Origin: a virus
Strand: one strand, 5' to 3'
Length of the DNA: 51,441 nucleotides
IMG/VR virus record: IMGVR_UViG_3300003323_000779
Span: 1 to 51,441 of that record
Shown here piece after piece: positions 38,022 to 46,552 of this stretch (positions are counted from its first letter, which is position 1; every line of letters begins with the position of its first letter). The translations under genes and the position numbers were made by a program. The notes beneath the pieces are model-generated. The model was not told the origin of the DNA. It worked only from the letters and a program-made list of their open reading frames with translations, and did not search any database.

Positions 38022-38912
38022 ATGCCAACGACACTCGATAGAACATCGACCGGCGACGTGAAGAATATCTCGGTGATCCTGCCGAATGATCCCTATCGCT
38101 ATCTCAAAGGTGCAGCGGAGCAGGTCGCCGCCTGGAACACCGTCGCTCAGAGCGCTGGTGAAGCTATGGGGCAAATCATCCCACTTCACTTCCCCTCTTT
38201 CGTGCTGGTCGAATGGCAGCGCGGCGGAGGAGTTGGCGAACAGGAATGGGACGCAAACAGCGCCTGGTCAATCCTGGGATATTTCCCCGATCGTTCCTCG
38301 GCTGGTATCCATGCGGGAGCGCGGCGAGCAGTGGCAAGACAGAAGGGGCGACCTCCCTATCTTGCTGTGTGGCTCCTGCATAGCTCTCACCATTCGCACC
38401 TGAATAACTCATGGGGCGGTCAGCTTATGGACGTATGGCCGGATAGGTTGGTGGAATTTGGACCCGATGGAAAAGCGATCGATCCGAAGCATTTCTACAC
38501 GCTACAACCGATCGAGAACCGCCGCCCGATGATGGCAGAGGAGTTTGTTCCTGCGGAGTGGGCGGCAAAGTGGCTGCCGGATGCGCTCCTGCCTGAGAAC
38601 TGGGAGGATCATCTCCGGCGCTGGCACGATGGCGCGGCTCCCTCTGACAAAGAGATCGAGCGTGCCCTCATAACCACAACTTCGGCACTCTTCAGCGCGG
38701 CAAACGTCGTGGCGATGGATCTATCTCTGAACCATCCGAGTATCGCGGAAGCACGCGAGGAGCAGATCGCCTCCTATGTAAAGACGATCGACGAAGCCCG
38801 GACTGTATGTAATCGTCTTAGCCCGGTTGCACCGCTCGGCATGGCAGACGGAGTACCGGCGGTGATCGCTCGGAAAGTGGCGGAGCGTCGCAAGCAGGGA
38901 GGAGATAGCTGA
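38022..38912 (+). CDS. Hypothetical protein of plus operon
   Basis: A 296-residue protein with AAGGAG before the ATG at 38022. It has a His-rich stretch (AVWLLHSSHHSHLNNSWG), many Trp residues and a helical C-terminus (AREEQIASYVKTIDEART). The His/Trp pattern could mark a metal or nucleotide site, but I see no known catalytic motif. One-base overlap with the next gene indicates coupled expression. Confidence 0.55.
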   Translation: MPTTLDRTSTGDVKNISVILPNDPYRYLKGAAEQVAAWNTVAQSAGEAMGQIIPLHFPSFVLVEWQRGGGVGEQEWDANSAWSILGYFPDRSSAGIHAGARRAVARQKGRPPYLAVWLLHSSHHSHLNNSWGGQLMDVWPDRLVEFGPDGKAIDPKHFYTLQPIENRRPMMAEEFVPAEWAAKWLPDALLPENWEDHLRRWHDGAAPSDKEIERALITTTSALFSAANVVAMDLSLNHPSIAEAREEQIASYVKTIDEARTVCNRLSPVAPLGMADGVPAVIARKVAERRKQGGDS

Positions 38913-39742
38913 TGTTTGGAACATTAGCCGCTGCTATCACCAACGGCATGGAAGACGGTATAGCGAAAGGCCATCGGTTTGAGCGAGATGTCACCACCTG
39001 GACAAAGCGCCCTGGTGGCTCCGTCTTGATCCCATGCACAAATCCCGGCTGCCAGTGTTCGCTGGTCGCCTATTCCGATGGCGGGTATCTCGCACGATCG
39101 GTCGTTGATGCTTGCCCCGCCGAGCATCCGCTAACCGAATCCGATCTCATGGCGTCAGATCAGCCGATCCTCTGGCAAGAGCTGCAGAAACCCGACTGGG
39201 AGTTCTGGATGCTCGAAGGCAAATCGGCGATCGGATCGTACTATATCACCGAGGGTGGATCTTCCCCGTATATCGTGATTTTCTATGAGACCGGATCATA
39301 TCCCTATCCAAAGCCCGATGGATTAGAAAGCGATGATGGATTTCTGGGACGTGCGGAAAGTATAGAGTACGCCAAAGGGCTTTGCAACGATCATCTGGCT
39401 AAAGGAAGGCCACGCCCCAAAGGCCCGCGCTATATGCACCCTGCAAACGGCGGTGAGGCGATCGATCTCTACACTGCCAGCAGTGAAGTTCTGATTGCCG
39501 CGCTCGCTGGCGTAGAAAAGAACATGGAGGGGCTGGTTGAGCATCTATCTTCGCTGGAGGAACATCTGGCGAAACAGGAGTGCGATCCAGACAGTGGAGA
39601 CCTGCTCTATGACGAGGGGCTGGATGCTCAGGATGACGTAACCGAGATGGAGCAGATAATGGAGCAACAGGAAAAAGGTGTGCAGTATATGCGCGATCTA
39701 ATTGCCTGGCGAAAAGAGCGAGAGGCTGCAGGATTGCCATAG
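38912..39742 (+). CDS. Hypothetical protein of plus operon
   Basis: A 276-residue protein starting at the last base of its predecessor. It has a cysteine pair in IPCTNPGCQCSLVAY, a Tyr-rich central part (YITEGGSSPYIVIFYETG) and a C-terminal acidic coiled coil (EKNMEGLVEHLSSLEEHLAK, EMEQIMEQQEKGVQY). No family recognised. The coiled coil suggests it forms oligomers. Confidence 0.55.
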   Translation: MFGTLAAAITNGMEDGIAKGHRFERDVTTWTKRPGGSVLIPCTNPGCQCSLVAYSDGGYLARSVVDACPAEHPLTESDLMASDQPILWQELQKPDWEFWMLEGKSAIGSYYITEGGSSPYIVIFYETGSYPYPKPDGLESDDGFLGRAESIEYAKGLCNDHLAKGRPRPKGPRYMHPANGGEAIDLYTASSEVLIAALAGVEKNMEGLVEHLSSLEEHLAKQECDPDSGDLLYDEGLDAQDDVTEMEQIMEQQEKGVQYMRDLIAWRKEREAAGLP

Positions 39743-39766
39743 GTCGGACCTAAATGGGGAGGGATT

Positions 39767-40099
39767 ATGTACCAGCATGAATTGACCGCCGATGAGAAAT
39801 CCCGCCTAACTGGCGACGAGGTAGTATTTAGCCTCCGCTGCCCAAATTGCGGCTGCGTTTACGATGCTGACTTCGAAGAGATGGAAGGGGCGGAAATGTT
39901 GTGGGATTGTACCTGCCCTGGTTGCGGGGACGTCACCAACTATGCACTGGACGCAGACGGAGATGTGATCTGGCCGCCTCTAGAGGATGGCGCGGCAGAG
40001 CATCCTGACATGGAAGTTCCAGCTATTGCGCATCGCGCCTGGCTCGTCGAGGTTGAACTCGATCGGGAGTACAGGGAGGCGGTGCAGAAAACGCCATAG
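39767..40099 (+). CDS. Zinc-ribbon protein, last gene of plus operon
   Basis: A 110-residue protein with GGGAGG before the ATG at 39767. The two pairs CPNCGCVY and CTCPGCGDV make a clear zinc ribbon; the rest is acidic. Function unknown; likely binds nucleic acid or a partner protein. It is followed after 40 bases by a large palindrome. Confidence 0.6.
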   Translation: MYQHELTADEKSRLTGDEVVFSLRCPNCGCVYDADFEEMEGAEMLWDCTCPGCGDVTNYALDADGDVIWPPLEDGAAEHPDMEVPAIAHRAWLVEVELDREYREAVQKTP

Positions 40100-40139
40100 G
40101 CCACACCTATACCTCACCCGGTCGGGACCCGGCGAAAAA

Positions 40140-40175
40140 TTGGATCCCCATTGGAGATCTCCAATGGGGATCCAA
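40140..40175. terminator. 36-base perfect palindrome between converging operons
   Basis: TTGGATCCCCATTGGAGA is followed directly by its exact complement. It lies 40 bases after the plus operon and 230 bases beyond the late operon. On the minus strand it is followed by TTTTTCG, so it can serve as a terminator there; it may work both ways. Confidence 0.7.
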
Positions 40176-40288
40176 CCTTCAGGTGCCGATCCGGAACTGG
40201 CCGGGCCTCCTCGATGGCGATATCGCACACTAAATCGGCAAAATAAGGGTTCTGCAGGTGTCCAATTAGTAGGCAGAGCCTATGCCAT

Positions 40289-40327
40289 AAAAAAGAAAAG
40301 GGCGACCGGCACACGCAGTCCGGTCGC
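40289..40327 (-). terminator. Strong terminator of the late operon
   Basis: GCGACCGG (40302-40309) and CCGGTCGC (40320-40327) form the stem; on the minus strand CCCTTTTCTTTTTTATGG follows. It lies 80 bases beyond the endolysin stop. Confidence 0.88.
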
Positions 40328-40407
40328 TCCCACTACAGCACGTGGAGATAAAAAGGAGATCACGAGCGACTGTTCGCCACCTGACCTCCTTTTTCCTCTA
40401 TTCAGCT

Positions 40408-40992
40408 TTAAGATATCGCCTTTTTGAGATCCGCGACACGCGCCAGCCATCCGGCGAGGAACTTGTGATTCGTCTTCCCCACCGCGCCGATCTCATTGTA
40501 GAAAGCCGTCCGGCGAGTGATCACAGCAGCCGCCAGCGCTGGCGCTCCGTGTGCCTTGATATAGGCATTTACGGCCGTAAGTGTCCCGGACCCGAATGCG
40601 CCGTCCTGATGCACTCCCAGGGCGGCCTGGAGCCACTGCACAGCTCTCCCCTTGCCCACGTTGACCGCTGCATCGAACAGCGCCAGCGCGAGGCCATGCG
40701 GCAGATCGTCCCCATGGACACCGGTCCAGTAATGATCGGTATAGACGCGCACGATCTCGTTCGCTGTCATCAGCCGCAGATCGTGGATAAGCAGCCCATG
40801 CTCTTTTCTCCAGGCGTTATAGTCCTGCCACGTGATGCCCGCTTCCGTTGCCCCTCCGGCGTCGCCATTGATGACCTCGTAATAGATCCCCTCATGCTGA
40901 AGCACGAAAGTAAGGCTATCCTTAAAACTCTTCGAAGCGGTGGGAGCCGTCGCCTCGATCGATGCGATCGTCATGTTAATGTGCTCGATCAT
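40408..40992 (-). CDS. Endolysin, GH108 (TtsA-like) muramidase with peptidoglycan-binding domain
   Basis: A 194-residue protein from the ATG at 40992, preceded by GGAGGTGATC. The N-terminal domain has the GH108-type catalytic motif: FVLQHEGIYYEVINGDAGG with E34, then ATEAGITWQDYNAW. The C-terminal half (ALALFDAAVNVGKGRAVQWL, HQDGAFGSGTLTAVN) is a peptidoglycan-binding type 3 domain. It would cut the glycan strands of the cell wall at lysis. There is no signal peptide, so it depends on the holin. It overlaps the upstream nuclease gene by 17 bases. Confidence 0.88.
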   Translation of the reverse strand: MIEHINMTIASIEATAPTASKSFKDSLTFVLQHEGIYYEVINGDAGGATEAGITWQDYNAWRKEHGLLIHDLRLMTANEIVRVYTDHYWTGVHGDDLPHGLALALFDAAVNVGKGRAVQWLQAALGVHQDGAFGSGTLTAVNAYIKAHGAPALAAAVITRRTAFYNEIGAVGKTNHKFLAGWLARVADLKKAIS

Positions 40993-41779
40993 GGTGATCA
41001 CCTCCGTCCTCAAGTGCATCCGGATCAGCGCCCAGCACGGCGGCGATCGCTGGATCTAGCCCGGTGAAGAAGTTGAGGCCGGTCACCTTCTCGATGTCGG
41101 CCACCGAGCAGGAGTACTTCTCCCACTTGTCGCGCAGGGTAACGCTCGAATCGTTGGGCATGAGGACTACGATCACGCGCGAGATGGCCGAGATCCGGCT
41201 CTCCGGCGTCCCCAACCCCGGCTCGGCAACGACAACGATTTTCCAGCAGGCATCGGGTACCACCACGCCATCCTTGCCGATCCGTCGCGCGGTAGCCGCT
41301 GCGCCTGTCGGTGCGACCGGGCCGCAAACGATGAATAGATCGCTCCCGGCGCTGGCGAGATCTCTGCAATAGCTCTCCAGCTTCTCCCAGGGACCGGCGT
41401 TAAGGCTGTGCCTCTGCGGAATGATATTGACCGTCTCGAACACGGCAACGTTGTCTGCCACCGTTGCGGTGCGATCTGCCGAGGGGCACATGTGGCCGCG
41501 ATCGTAGCCGGATCTGTCATAGTCCGAGGCGAGCACCTCGACATATCCCGGAGGGAGATCGCGGTCTGGTTCGAAGTAGGGATCACGGGGCGCGTCGCCC
41601 ATATCGCCAGCGCCCAGGTGCCACGCGGTCCAGTTGCAGATCCGCAGATCGTTGTCATAGGAGATCGCGCATTCCGGCCAGGTGATGAGGTAGTGGTTTC
41701 GGTTGGACGGGTCGTTCGTGGCGTTGTCCGGGTTGCCAAGCGCCATCTGTCGAGCGAGTCCGGACGGGGATTTGTCCAT
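40976..41779 (-). CDS. DNA/RNA non-specific endonuclease (DRGH type)
   Basis: A 267-residue His-Me finger nuclease of the Serratia type. DRGH at 93-96 (GYDRGHMCPSADRT) supplies the catalytic His; N118 in ETVNIIPQ and N127/E132 in LNAGPWEKLE complete the metal site. AAAGGAG precedes the ATG at 41779. It has no signal peptide and is encoded between holin and endolysin genes, so it probably destroys host DNA/RNA late in infection or on lysis, lowering viscosity. It would also be harmful to the phage DNA unless packaged first. Confidence 0.88.
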   Translation of the reverse strand: MDKSPSGLARQMALGNPDNATNDPSNRNHYLITWPECAISYDNDLRICNWTAWHLGAGDMGDAPRDPYFEPDRDLPPGYVEVLASDYDRSGYDRGHMCPSADRTATVADNVAVFETVNIIPQRHSLNAGPWEKLESYCRDLASAGSDLFIVCGPVAPTGAAATARRIGKDGVVVPDACWKIVVVAEPGLGTPESRISAISRVIVVLMPNDSSVTLRDKWEKYSCSVADIEKVTGLNFFTGLDPAIAAVLGADPDALEDGGDHHDRAH

Positions 41780-41824
41780 GGGAGGCTCCTTTGTGGAAAA
41801 GGGGAAACTACAAAAAAGAGGTTT

Positions 41825-42325
41825 TTAGTGTTTTTGCTTTTTGCGCTGCCAGAAAGGCGAAGCGGGATAAGCAGCCACGATCTCGGTTGTCGTGTGTCGT
41901 GCGGGCAGCAGGAGGTCCTCACGGCCTAAGTACCAGAGCAGCTCCTCCCACGCGGCGAGCCAGCCCCAGCACACGATCGCGCGATATCCATTCTTCGCCA
42001 GGCGCGTGAGGCGCTTTTCCTGCTCCTCCTCGATCCGCCCGGTCCTGTACCGCTTTAGCTCGATCGCGAGTCCGTGATATCCGCGCCGTGCGATTGGGAG
42101 GATCGTGTCCGGCACTCCGGATCTCACTCCCTGGCGCTGCATGGCAACCGCCGTCGCCTTATGCCTCCAGCCGCCGTTGGGTACCGCGAAGTAATCCTGT
42201 AGCTCGGGAAGCTGCGCCATGAACAGGTCAACCTGGTTGAAAAGGGTTTCCTGATGCCATGCCTCCAGCGGATCGATCTCCACCGGTGGCCGGAGCCTAA
42301 GAAGGGCTGTTCGTGCCGGTTGCAT
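41825..42325 (-). CDS. VRR-NUC domain nuclease
   Basis: A 166-residue protein from the ATG at 42325 (MQPARTALLRLRPPVE). It shows the VRR-NUC pattern: QRQGVRSGVPDTILPI at about 64-78 and LAIELKRYR at about 87-94 (catalytic D73, E89 and K91 of the PD-(D/E)xK type). Such stand-alone nucleases are common in phages and are thought to resolve branched DNA. The overlap with the holin gene (29 bases) is unusual since they are mostly found near replication or packaging genes. Confidence 0.8.
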   Translation of the reverse strand: MQPARTALLRLRPPVEIDPLEAWHQETLFNQVDLFMAQLPELQDYFAVPNGGWRHKATAVAMQRQGVRSGVPDTILPIARRGYHGLAIELKRYRTGRIEEEQEKRLTRLAKNGYRAIVCWGWLAAWEELLWYLGREDLLLPARHTTTEIVAAYPASPFWQRKKQKH

Positions 42326-42806
42326 CGTTGCTCTCCTGGTCCGGTGCGGTGGGAGATGTGGCTGATGGAGCCGCTGCTTCGGTTCGTGCCTGGAGATCGC
42401 CCAGGAACCGCGCCAGAAGCTTCGCAACGGGTGCCATGGCCGCGCCGCCCTTCTCCAGGAGAGGCCGCATATTCTCCCCGATCGATATAGCCTCCGCCGC
42501 ACAGATCGCCAGCCATCCCGCGACGATGAACTGCCACGATTGGCCGAGTACCGCCATACCCGCCGCGATACCGAGGATGCCCAGGTAGACCGTGAACTTG
42601 CTATGGAGCTTGTTGCGGAAATCGCTGCTGGTGATCCCGCCCTTGACGATCCGCGCGGTCAGCGTGCCGGTGGCCGTGTCGATCAGGAAAAACCAGATAG
42701 CGACGCCGGAGGCCGAGTGGACCGACATGGGAATGTGAGCGAGCAGGGTGATCACAGCGGTAAACATCGCTGCCATGAATTTGAGGATAGGGGAAGAGGC
42801 TTGCAT
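42297..42806 (-). CDS. Holin (phage_holin_4 / toxin-secretion type)
   Basis: A 169-residue protein with several hydrophobic segments: FMAAMFTAVITLLAHIPM, GVAIWFFLIDTATGTLTA, FTVYLGILGIAAGMAVLG and FIVAGWLAICAAEAIS. The signature ARIVKGGITSSDFRNKLHSK between the second and third is typical of this holin family. The C-terminus is a hydrophilic, Ser/Thr/Ala-rich tail. It would form the membrane lesion that releases the endolysin. It lies two genes upstream of the endolysin. Confidence 0.85.
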   Translation of the reverse strand: MQASSPILKFMAAMFTAVITLLAHIPMSVHSASGVAIWFFLIDTATGTLTARIVKGGITSSDFRNKLHSKFTVYLGILGIAAGMAVLGQSWQFIVAGWLAICAAEAISIGENMRPLLEKGGAAMAPVAKLLARFLGDLQARTEAAAPSATSPTAPDQESNDATGTNSPS

Positions 42807-42832
42807 GGGGGAGATCCGATCGGGGAGGATTA

Positions 42833-42868
42833 GACTAACCGGCTAATGTGGATCCAATTCGGTTAGTC
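42833..42868. other. Inverted repeat before the holin gene
   Basis: GACTAACCG (42833-42841) and CGGTTAGTC (42860-42868) are perfect 9-base arms with an 18-base loop. Without a T-run it is more likely a regulatory structure or operator than a terminator. It lies about 27 bases before the holin ATG and could time lysis. Confidence 0.5.
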
Positions 42869-42880
42869 ATAGGGGATTGT

Positions 42881-42922
42881 CCGGATATCCGTACAAACGA
42901 ATATACGAATATCCGAACATCG
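42881..42922. repeat. CG-phased palindromic repeat, locus 8
   Basis: Located between the 42930-43217 gene and the holin. Units CGGATATC, CGTACAAA, CGAATATA, CGAATATC and CGAACATC follow one another. Confidence 0.85.
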
Positions 42923-42929
42923 CGGGGAG

Positions 42930-43217
42930 CTAAGAGAGCGCGTCTGCCGGGTAGGCGTTCGGAACGACCGATTTGATCAGGTTCGCCTCGACACTGCCAG
43001 CCACCGGGAGCGCTGGCACAACGCTAGATGCTTTTGCGATCGCTGTGGCAACCTCGCTGTTGATATGGGCCTGCATCTGCTGCTGAAGCGGCTCCGGGAG
43101 CTTTGCCACAAAACCGGCGATATCGCCGCCCAGCAACGCTTTGATAGCATCGCGGATCTGGCTGCCAGCGAGCGCGCCGATGAGTGCATAAACCCAGCTA
43201 GGGAGCTTGATAACCAT
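42930..43217 (-). CDS. Small hypothetical protein in lysis region
   Basis: A 95-residue protein with AAAGGAAA before the ATG at 43217. It starts with a hydrophobic segment (LPSWVYALIGALAGSQIRDA), then a helical part (LLGGDIAGFVAKLPEPLQQQ) and alanine-rich end. Small membrane-anchored protein of unknown function; an antiholin or spanin-like role is possible from its place only. Confidence 0.5.
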   Translation of the reverse strand: MVIKLPSWVYALIGALAGSQIRDAIKALLGGDIAGFVAKLPEPLQQQMQAHINSEVATAIAKASSVVPALPVAGSVEANLIKSVVPNAYPADALS

Positions 43218-43229
43218 GAGAGTTTCCTT

Positions 43230-46058
43230 TCAGGATTGAGGTTGAAGGATGGCCAGATAGGCCGAGGAGGGCACCGGGTAATCGTTGTCGATGCTTCCAT
43301 CGCTGCAGATCACGTGGACATAGGTGCCATAGGGAACCGTATCCGGGAACACGAACCGCTTATTGGTGCCATCCCACGTGGCTTGTTGCTTGTGCTTTAG
43401 CACCTGGCCGGAACTCACGACCTGCGGGAGATTGATCTGCCACATGAAGACCTTCTCCTGCCCGGTTGCGTTGGCGGCCTGGATATAGACGCGGCACTGG
43501 CCGGGATTGGTGGGCGCATCCGGGAGCGCTGCAGCGCTGGCGGCGATCGTGATAGTTTGCGGGCCTGGCGCTGTGACCGTCGCGGCGGTATCCGGGATGA
43601 TCAATCCCTCGGCATCCACCTTGATCGTATAGCTGCCTGGATCGAGCGAGGCAACTGCGTTGCCACTGGCATCGGTCACCCGTCGCCCCCTGCCCTTGAT
43701 GCTTACGATCGCGCCCACAAGAGCGGTACCGCTGCTGTCCTGGACGTGAATAGTCACCTGGACAGATCCAGCGGTGATATACACATCATTGAGCTGGTCG
43801 GCGATCTGGGTTATCGTTGCATCCGATGTGGTGGCCACGGCGAAGCCGAACGCCGTCAGCGTCCGGGAGCCAGCGGCCCAAACTGCGGTGGCGATATCGC
43901 TCACCAGGGTTCCAAAGGTCGTCAGGCTTCGGGTCCCGCTCGACCATACCGCCGCCGCGACGCCGGATATCGTTGCATCCAGGTTCGCCAGCTTGGTGCT
44001 GTTGCTGTCCATCTCCTGCCGGATCTGGATTGCCGTGGGCGGCGTCGTGGTGAGGCTGTAACCGCTCTTATCGTTGTTGGTGGTCACCGTCACGCCGAAG
44101 CCGAAGGCGGAGAGCGTCCGGGTGGCATTTGCCCATATGTCAGATACCAGAGTCCCGAACGTTGTCAGCGACCTGGTGCCGTTTGCCCACACCGCCGTCG
44201 CAATGTCTGCCGGAGTGTTGACGGCTGCCGTCAAAGTCCTCGTCGCATTGGCCCAGATCGCCGATATAGTGGCTGCTGTCAGAGTCACCGCGCCATTCGC
44301 ATCGCTGATATCGGCGATCCGGCGAGCGTCAAGCGATGCGGCCCAGATCGGCCTGGTGTCCGTGACTCCTCCCACAACAGCGGTCACGAGAAGCTGCAGG
44401 ATATCGCCTGCTGCATAGGTGCCGGGGACGGTCCAGGCCGCGCTGTATTGCCCGGTGCTGATCCGGGTCACGGTCATGGCTACGGCGTTGTCAGCCGTTC
44501 CATTGCGAACAAGGGAAGCCGCTGGCAAGGAGTCTGCATCGATCAGACCTCCGAAGTAGCTGATGGTGGAGAAGCGCCAGGTGATGGAATCTCCCGGTTT
44601 CACTGGCATGGTGTTTTGTCCTCCTAAGATTGGCGCGGCAAGAGGAGAGATCGCCACCGGGCGCGACTGGACCGCTCCCAGATCTGAATAGGAGATCGTC
44701 AAAGTGCCTGGATAGGAATAAGCGATAGCACGAGCCGCAGAGCCTGCCCCGGCTGTCGTATTGAGGGCATAGTTGCGGCTGGCCACCGTTGCATTGGCTG
44801 CGTCGACAAAGGGGTTGCCGGACAGCGCGATGATATTGCTGTATTGGCTGGCGGGTATCGACGGGTTGATATTGCCGGACGAGTTTCCCCCCATCGCAGT
44901 GTCTTCAACGAGCAACCACGGGATGTTGGTGGCCATCGTCGAGTCGATCCCATAGGTCGCTCCACCATACTGCACGCACCTCTTAATAACCGCTGCAGGC
45001 GCGATCGTGGAGGAGGTCAGGAGCCAGTAGGCACCGTTCGCGAGGGTGCAGTAGATATAGCTGAGAGAATCGTCGGTTCCTCCGCTTACTCCACCGGTGA
45101 TCTCGCAGATGCCTCCGTCAAAGATGCACCGTGTAATCGTAACGTGGAGCTGTGTGGTGGCACCGGCCATACGCACAGAGGTGACGCATCCCCGCGTATA
45201 ACATTCGACTATCTCCGAAGAACCGGAAGGCCGTAGCCCGAGGTTGCAGTTTGTGACCCGGCAGCGCCGCAATGTCCCGACGATCGATACCCCCTGCTTT
45301 CCAGAGGTCGAGAAGCCATCAAAGCTACAGTCCAGGACCTCGCAGTTGGCAACGGCCATGGAGACACCGTTTGCCGATAGCGCCTGTGGGTTCGAGAAAT
45401 CGACATAGGCAAGGCGCATATAGCGCGCGCCGTTTAATATCGCGTTAACCCAGGTACCGGCAGAGGAATCAGGATAGAGGTTGGGGCGGCTGCCCTGCAC
45501 CGGTGCATCGCCACGGGTCGTATTGTACCCATAGACGACTGTGGGCGAGTTGGCATTTGTCGCGGTGGGAGCATTGAATACACCGCCGCTCACATTAGCT
45601 GTCAGGCTCGTTATCGGATAGTTGCCCGCTTTGATCCAGACGGTATTACCGCCGACAACCACACCGGCTCCTGCGAGTCCAGGAGAGGCCAACGGTCCAC
45701 CGACCTTGCCAGATCCGCTGGATAGTGTTGCTGCGGTTCCTACGGCCCTATCCAGGGTCGCGGCTCCTCCACTTACGGAAACGATCTCATAGAGTCCCAC
45801 GGTCCAGCTCGTACCGGCGCTGATCCGGATGTGGTTGCCGATATCGGCGGCGACAAAGGAACGCGAGACGCTGGTGATAGTCGGGGTGCTGGTATTGCCG
45901 TTTGTACTCGCCAGGTCGGTGTAGGTGAACACAACGCGAGAAGCGCCATACGTATAGTCCGTGGATGCCCCGGATCTCGATCCGTTGTACGCTCCGGCGT
46001 TGGTGTCGCTGCCCACCGAGACATTGACCTCAAAGACGGCTGTTGCTGCTATCGCCAT
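43230..46058 (-). CDS. Tail spike / fibre with beta-helix and carboxypeptidase-regulatory-like domain
   Basis: A 942-residue receptor-binding protein. The first 480 residues have the irregular repeated strands of a right-handed beta-helix (VTNCNLGLRPSGSSEIVECY, CIFDGGICEITGG). Residues about 490-580 look like an Ig-type domain. About 600-740 contain repeats of a WANxTRxLT motif (SDIWANATRTLSAFGFGV, ATAVWANGTRSLTTFG). About 770-850 match a carboxypeptidase regulatory-like fold (VTIHVQDSSGTALVGAIVSI). A beta-helix of this sort often binds or digests surface sugars; I cannot see catalytic residues. It starts three bases after the preceding gene's stop. Confidence 0.75.
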   Translation of the reverse strand: MAIAATAVFEVNVSVGSDTNAGAYNGSRSGASTDYTYGASRVVFTYTDLASTNGNTSTPTITSVSRSFVAADIGNHIRISAGTSWTVGLYEIVSVSGGAATLDRAVGTAATLSSGSGKVGGPLASPGLAGAGVVVGGNTVWIKAGNYPITSLTANVSGGVFNAPTATNANSPTVVYGYNTTRGDAPVQGSRPNLYPDSSAGTWVNAILNGARYMRLAYVDFSNPQALSANGVSMAVANCEVLDCSFDGFSTSGKQGVSIVGTLRRCRVTNCNLGLRPSGSSEIVECYTRGCVTSVRMAGATTQLHVTITRCIFDGGICEITGGVSGGTDDSLSYIYCTLANGAYWLLTSSTIAPAAVIKRCVQYGGATYGIDSTMATNIPWLLVEDTAMGGNSSGNINPSIPASQYSNIIALSGNPFVDAANATVASRNYALNTTAGAGSAARAIAYSYPGTLTISYSDLGAVQSRPVAISPLAAPILGGQNTMPVKPGDSITWRFSTISYFGGLIDADSLPAASLVRNGTADNAVAMTVTRISTGQYSAAWTVPGTYAAGDILQLLVTAVVGGVTDTRPIWAASLDARRIADISDANGAVTLTAATISAIWANATRTLTAAVNTPADIATAVWANGTRSLTTFGTLVSDIWANATRTLSAFGFGVTVTTNNDKSGYSLTTTPPTAIQIRQEMDSNSTKLANLDATISGVAAAVWSSGTRSLTTFGTLVSDIATAVWAAGSRTLTAFGFAVATTSDATITQIADQLNDVYITAGSVQVTIHVQDSSGTALVGAIVSIKGRGRRVTDASGNAVASLDPGSYTIKVDAEGLIIPDTAATVTAPGPQTITIAASAAALPDAPTNPGQCRVYIQAANATGQEKVFMWQINLPQVVSSGQVLKHKQQATWDGTNKRFVFPDTVPYGTYVHVICSDGSIDNDYPVPSSAYLAILQPQS

Positions 46059-46060
46059 GA

Positions 46061-46402
46061 TTAGCCGCCTATGAGGTTATTGCCGTTGACCTGAGTGACC
46101 ATGATCGATGTCAGAGGCACCAAGCCATCGAAGCGCTCGGCATCAACCGTCTCGCAGAACTCCACAATTATCTGGCAGATGCGAACTATATGTTGAACAT
46201 TCTGCGCTGTGATCTGCCTGCGCCCGTCCTCTCCGGCTCCATCGTCGATGATCGTGTTCGGATCATCCGGGATCATAGTGTCATAGCCACCGGCTGACCA
46301 TTCCGCGAGGAATAGCTTTGCTTGCCAGTAGGAGCGCGCCCATTGGTCCGCTGCCGGGCGTACACGCGAGTTGCAGATGTTAGCGATGACTGTATTTGGC
46401 AT
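46061..46402 (-). CDS. Small hypothetical tail-associated protein
   Basis: A 113-residue protein from the ATG at 46402 (MPNTVIANICNSRVRP), with AAAGG upstream. Helical N-terminus (ADQWARSYWQAKLFLAEW) and a beta-rich end. It directly precedes the tail spike; small structural or chaperone proteins occur in this position. Family unknown. Confidence 0.55.
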   Translation of the reverse strand: MPNTVIANICNSRVRPAADQWARSYWQAKLFLAEWSAGGYDTMIPDDPNTIIDDGAGEDGRRQITAQNVQHIVRICQIIVEFCETVDAERFDGLVPLTSIMVTQVNGNNLIGG

Positions 46403-46552
46403 GATGGGAGCCTTTCGCCGATATCGGCGGTGGAGGAAATCGAAGAAAAAAGAAGAAACCCGGTATTTGCAACGGCAGGACAGGTGCAACCGAACTCCGA
46501 ACTCTATACTCTACATAGAATAGTAAGCTTGTTTGTATGGGAGGTCGGTTAA
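46403..46552. promoter_or_regulatory. Leader and promoter region of the acyltransferase
   Basis: This gap contains TATACT near 46507 and TAGAAT near 46517 as possible -10 elements, followed by a good ribosome site GGAGG eight bases before the ATG at 46553. It is richer in A/T than the flanks, as expected for a separately expressed lysogenic gene. Confidence 0.4.
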
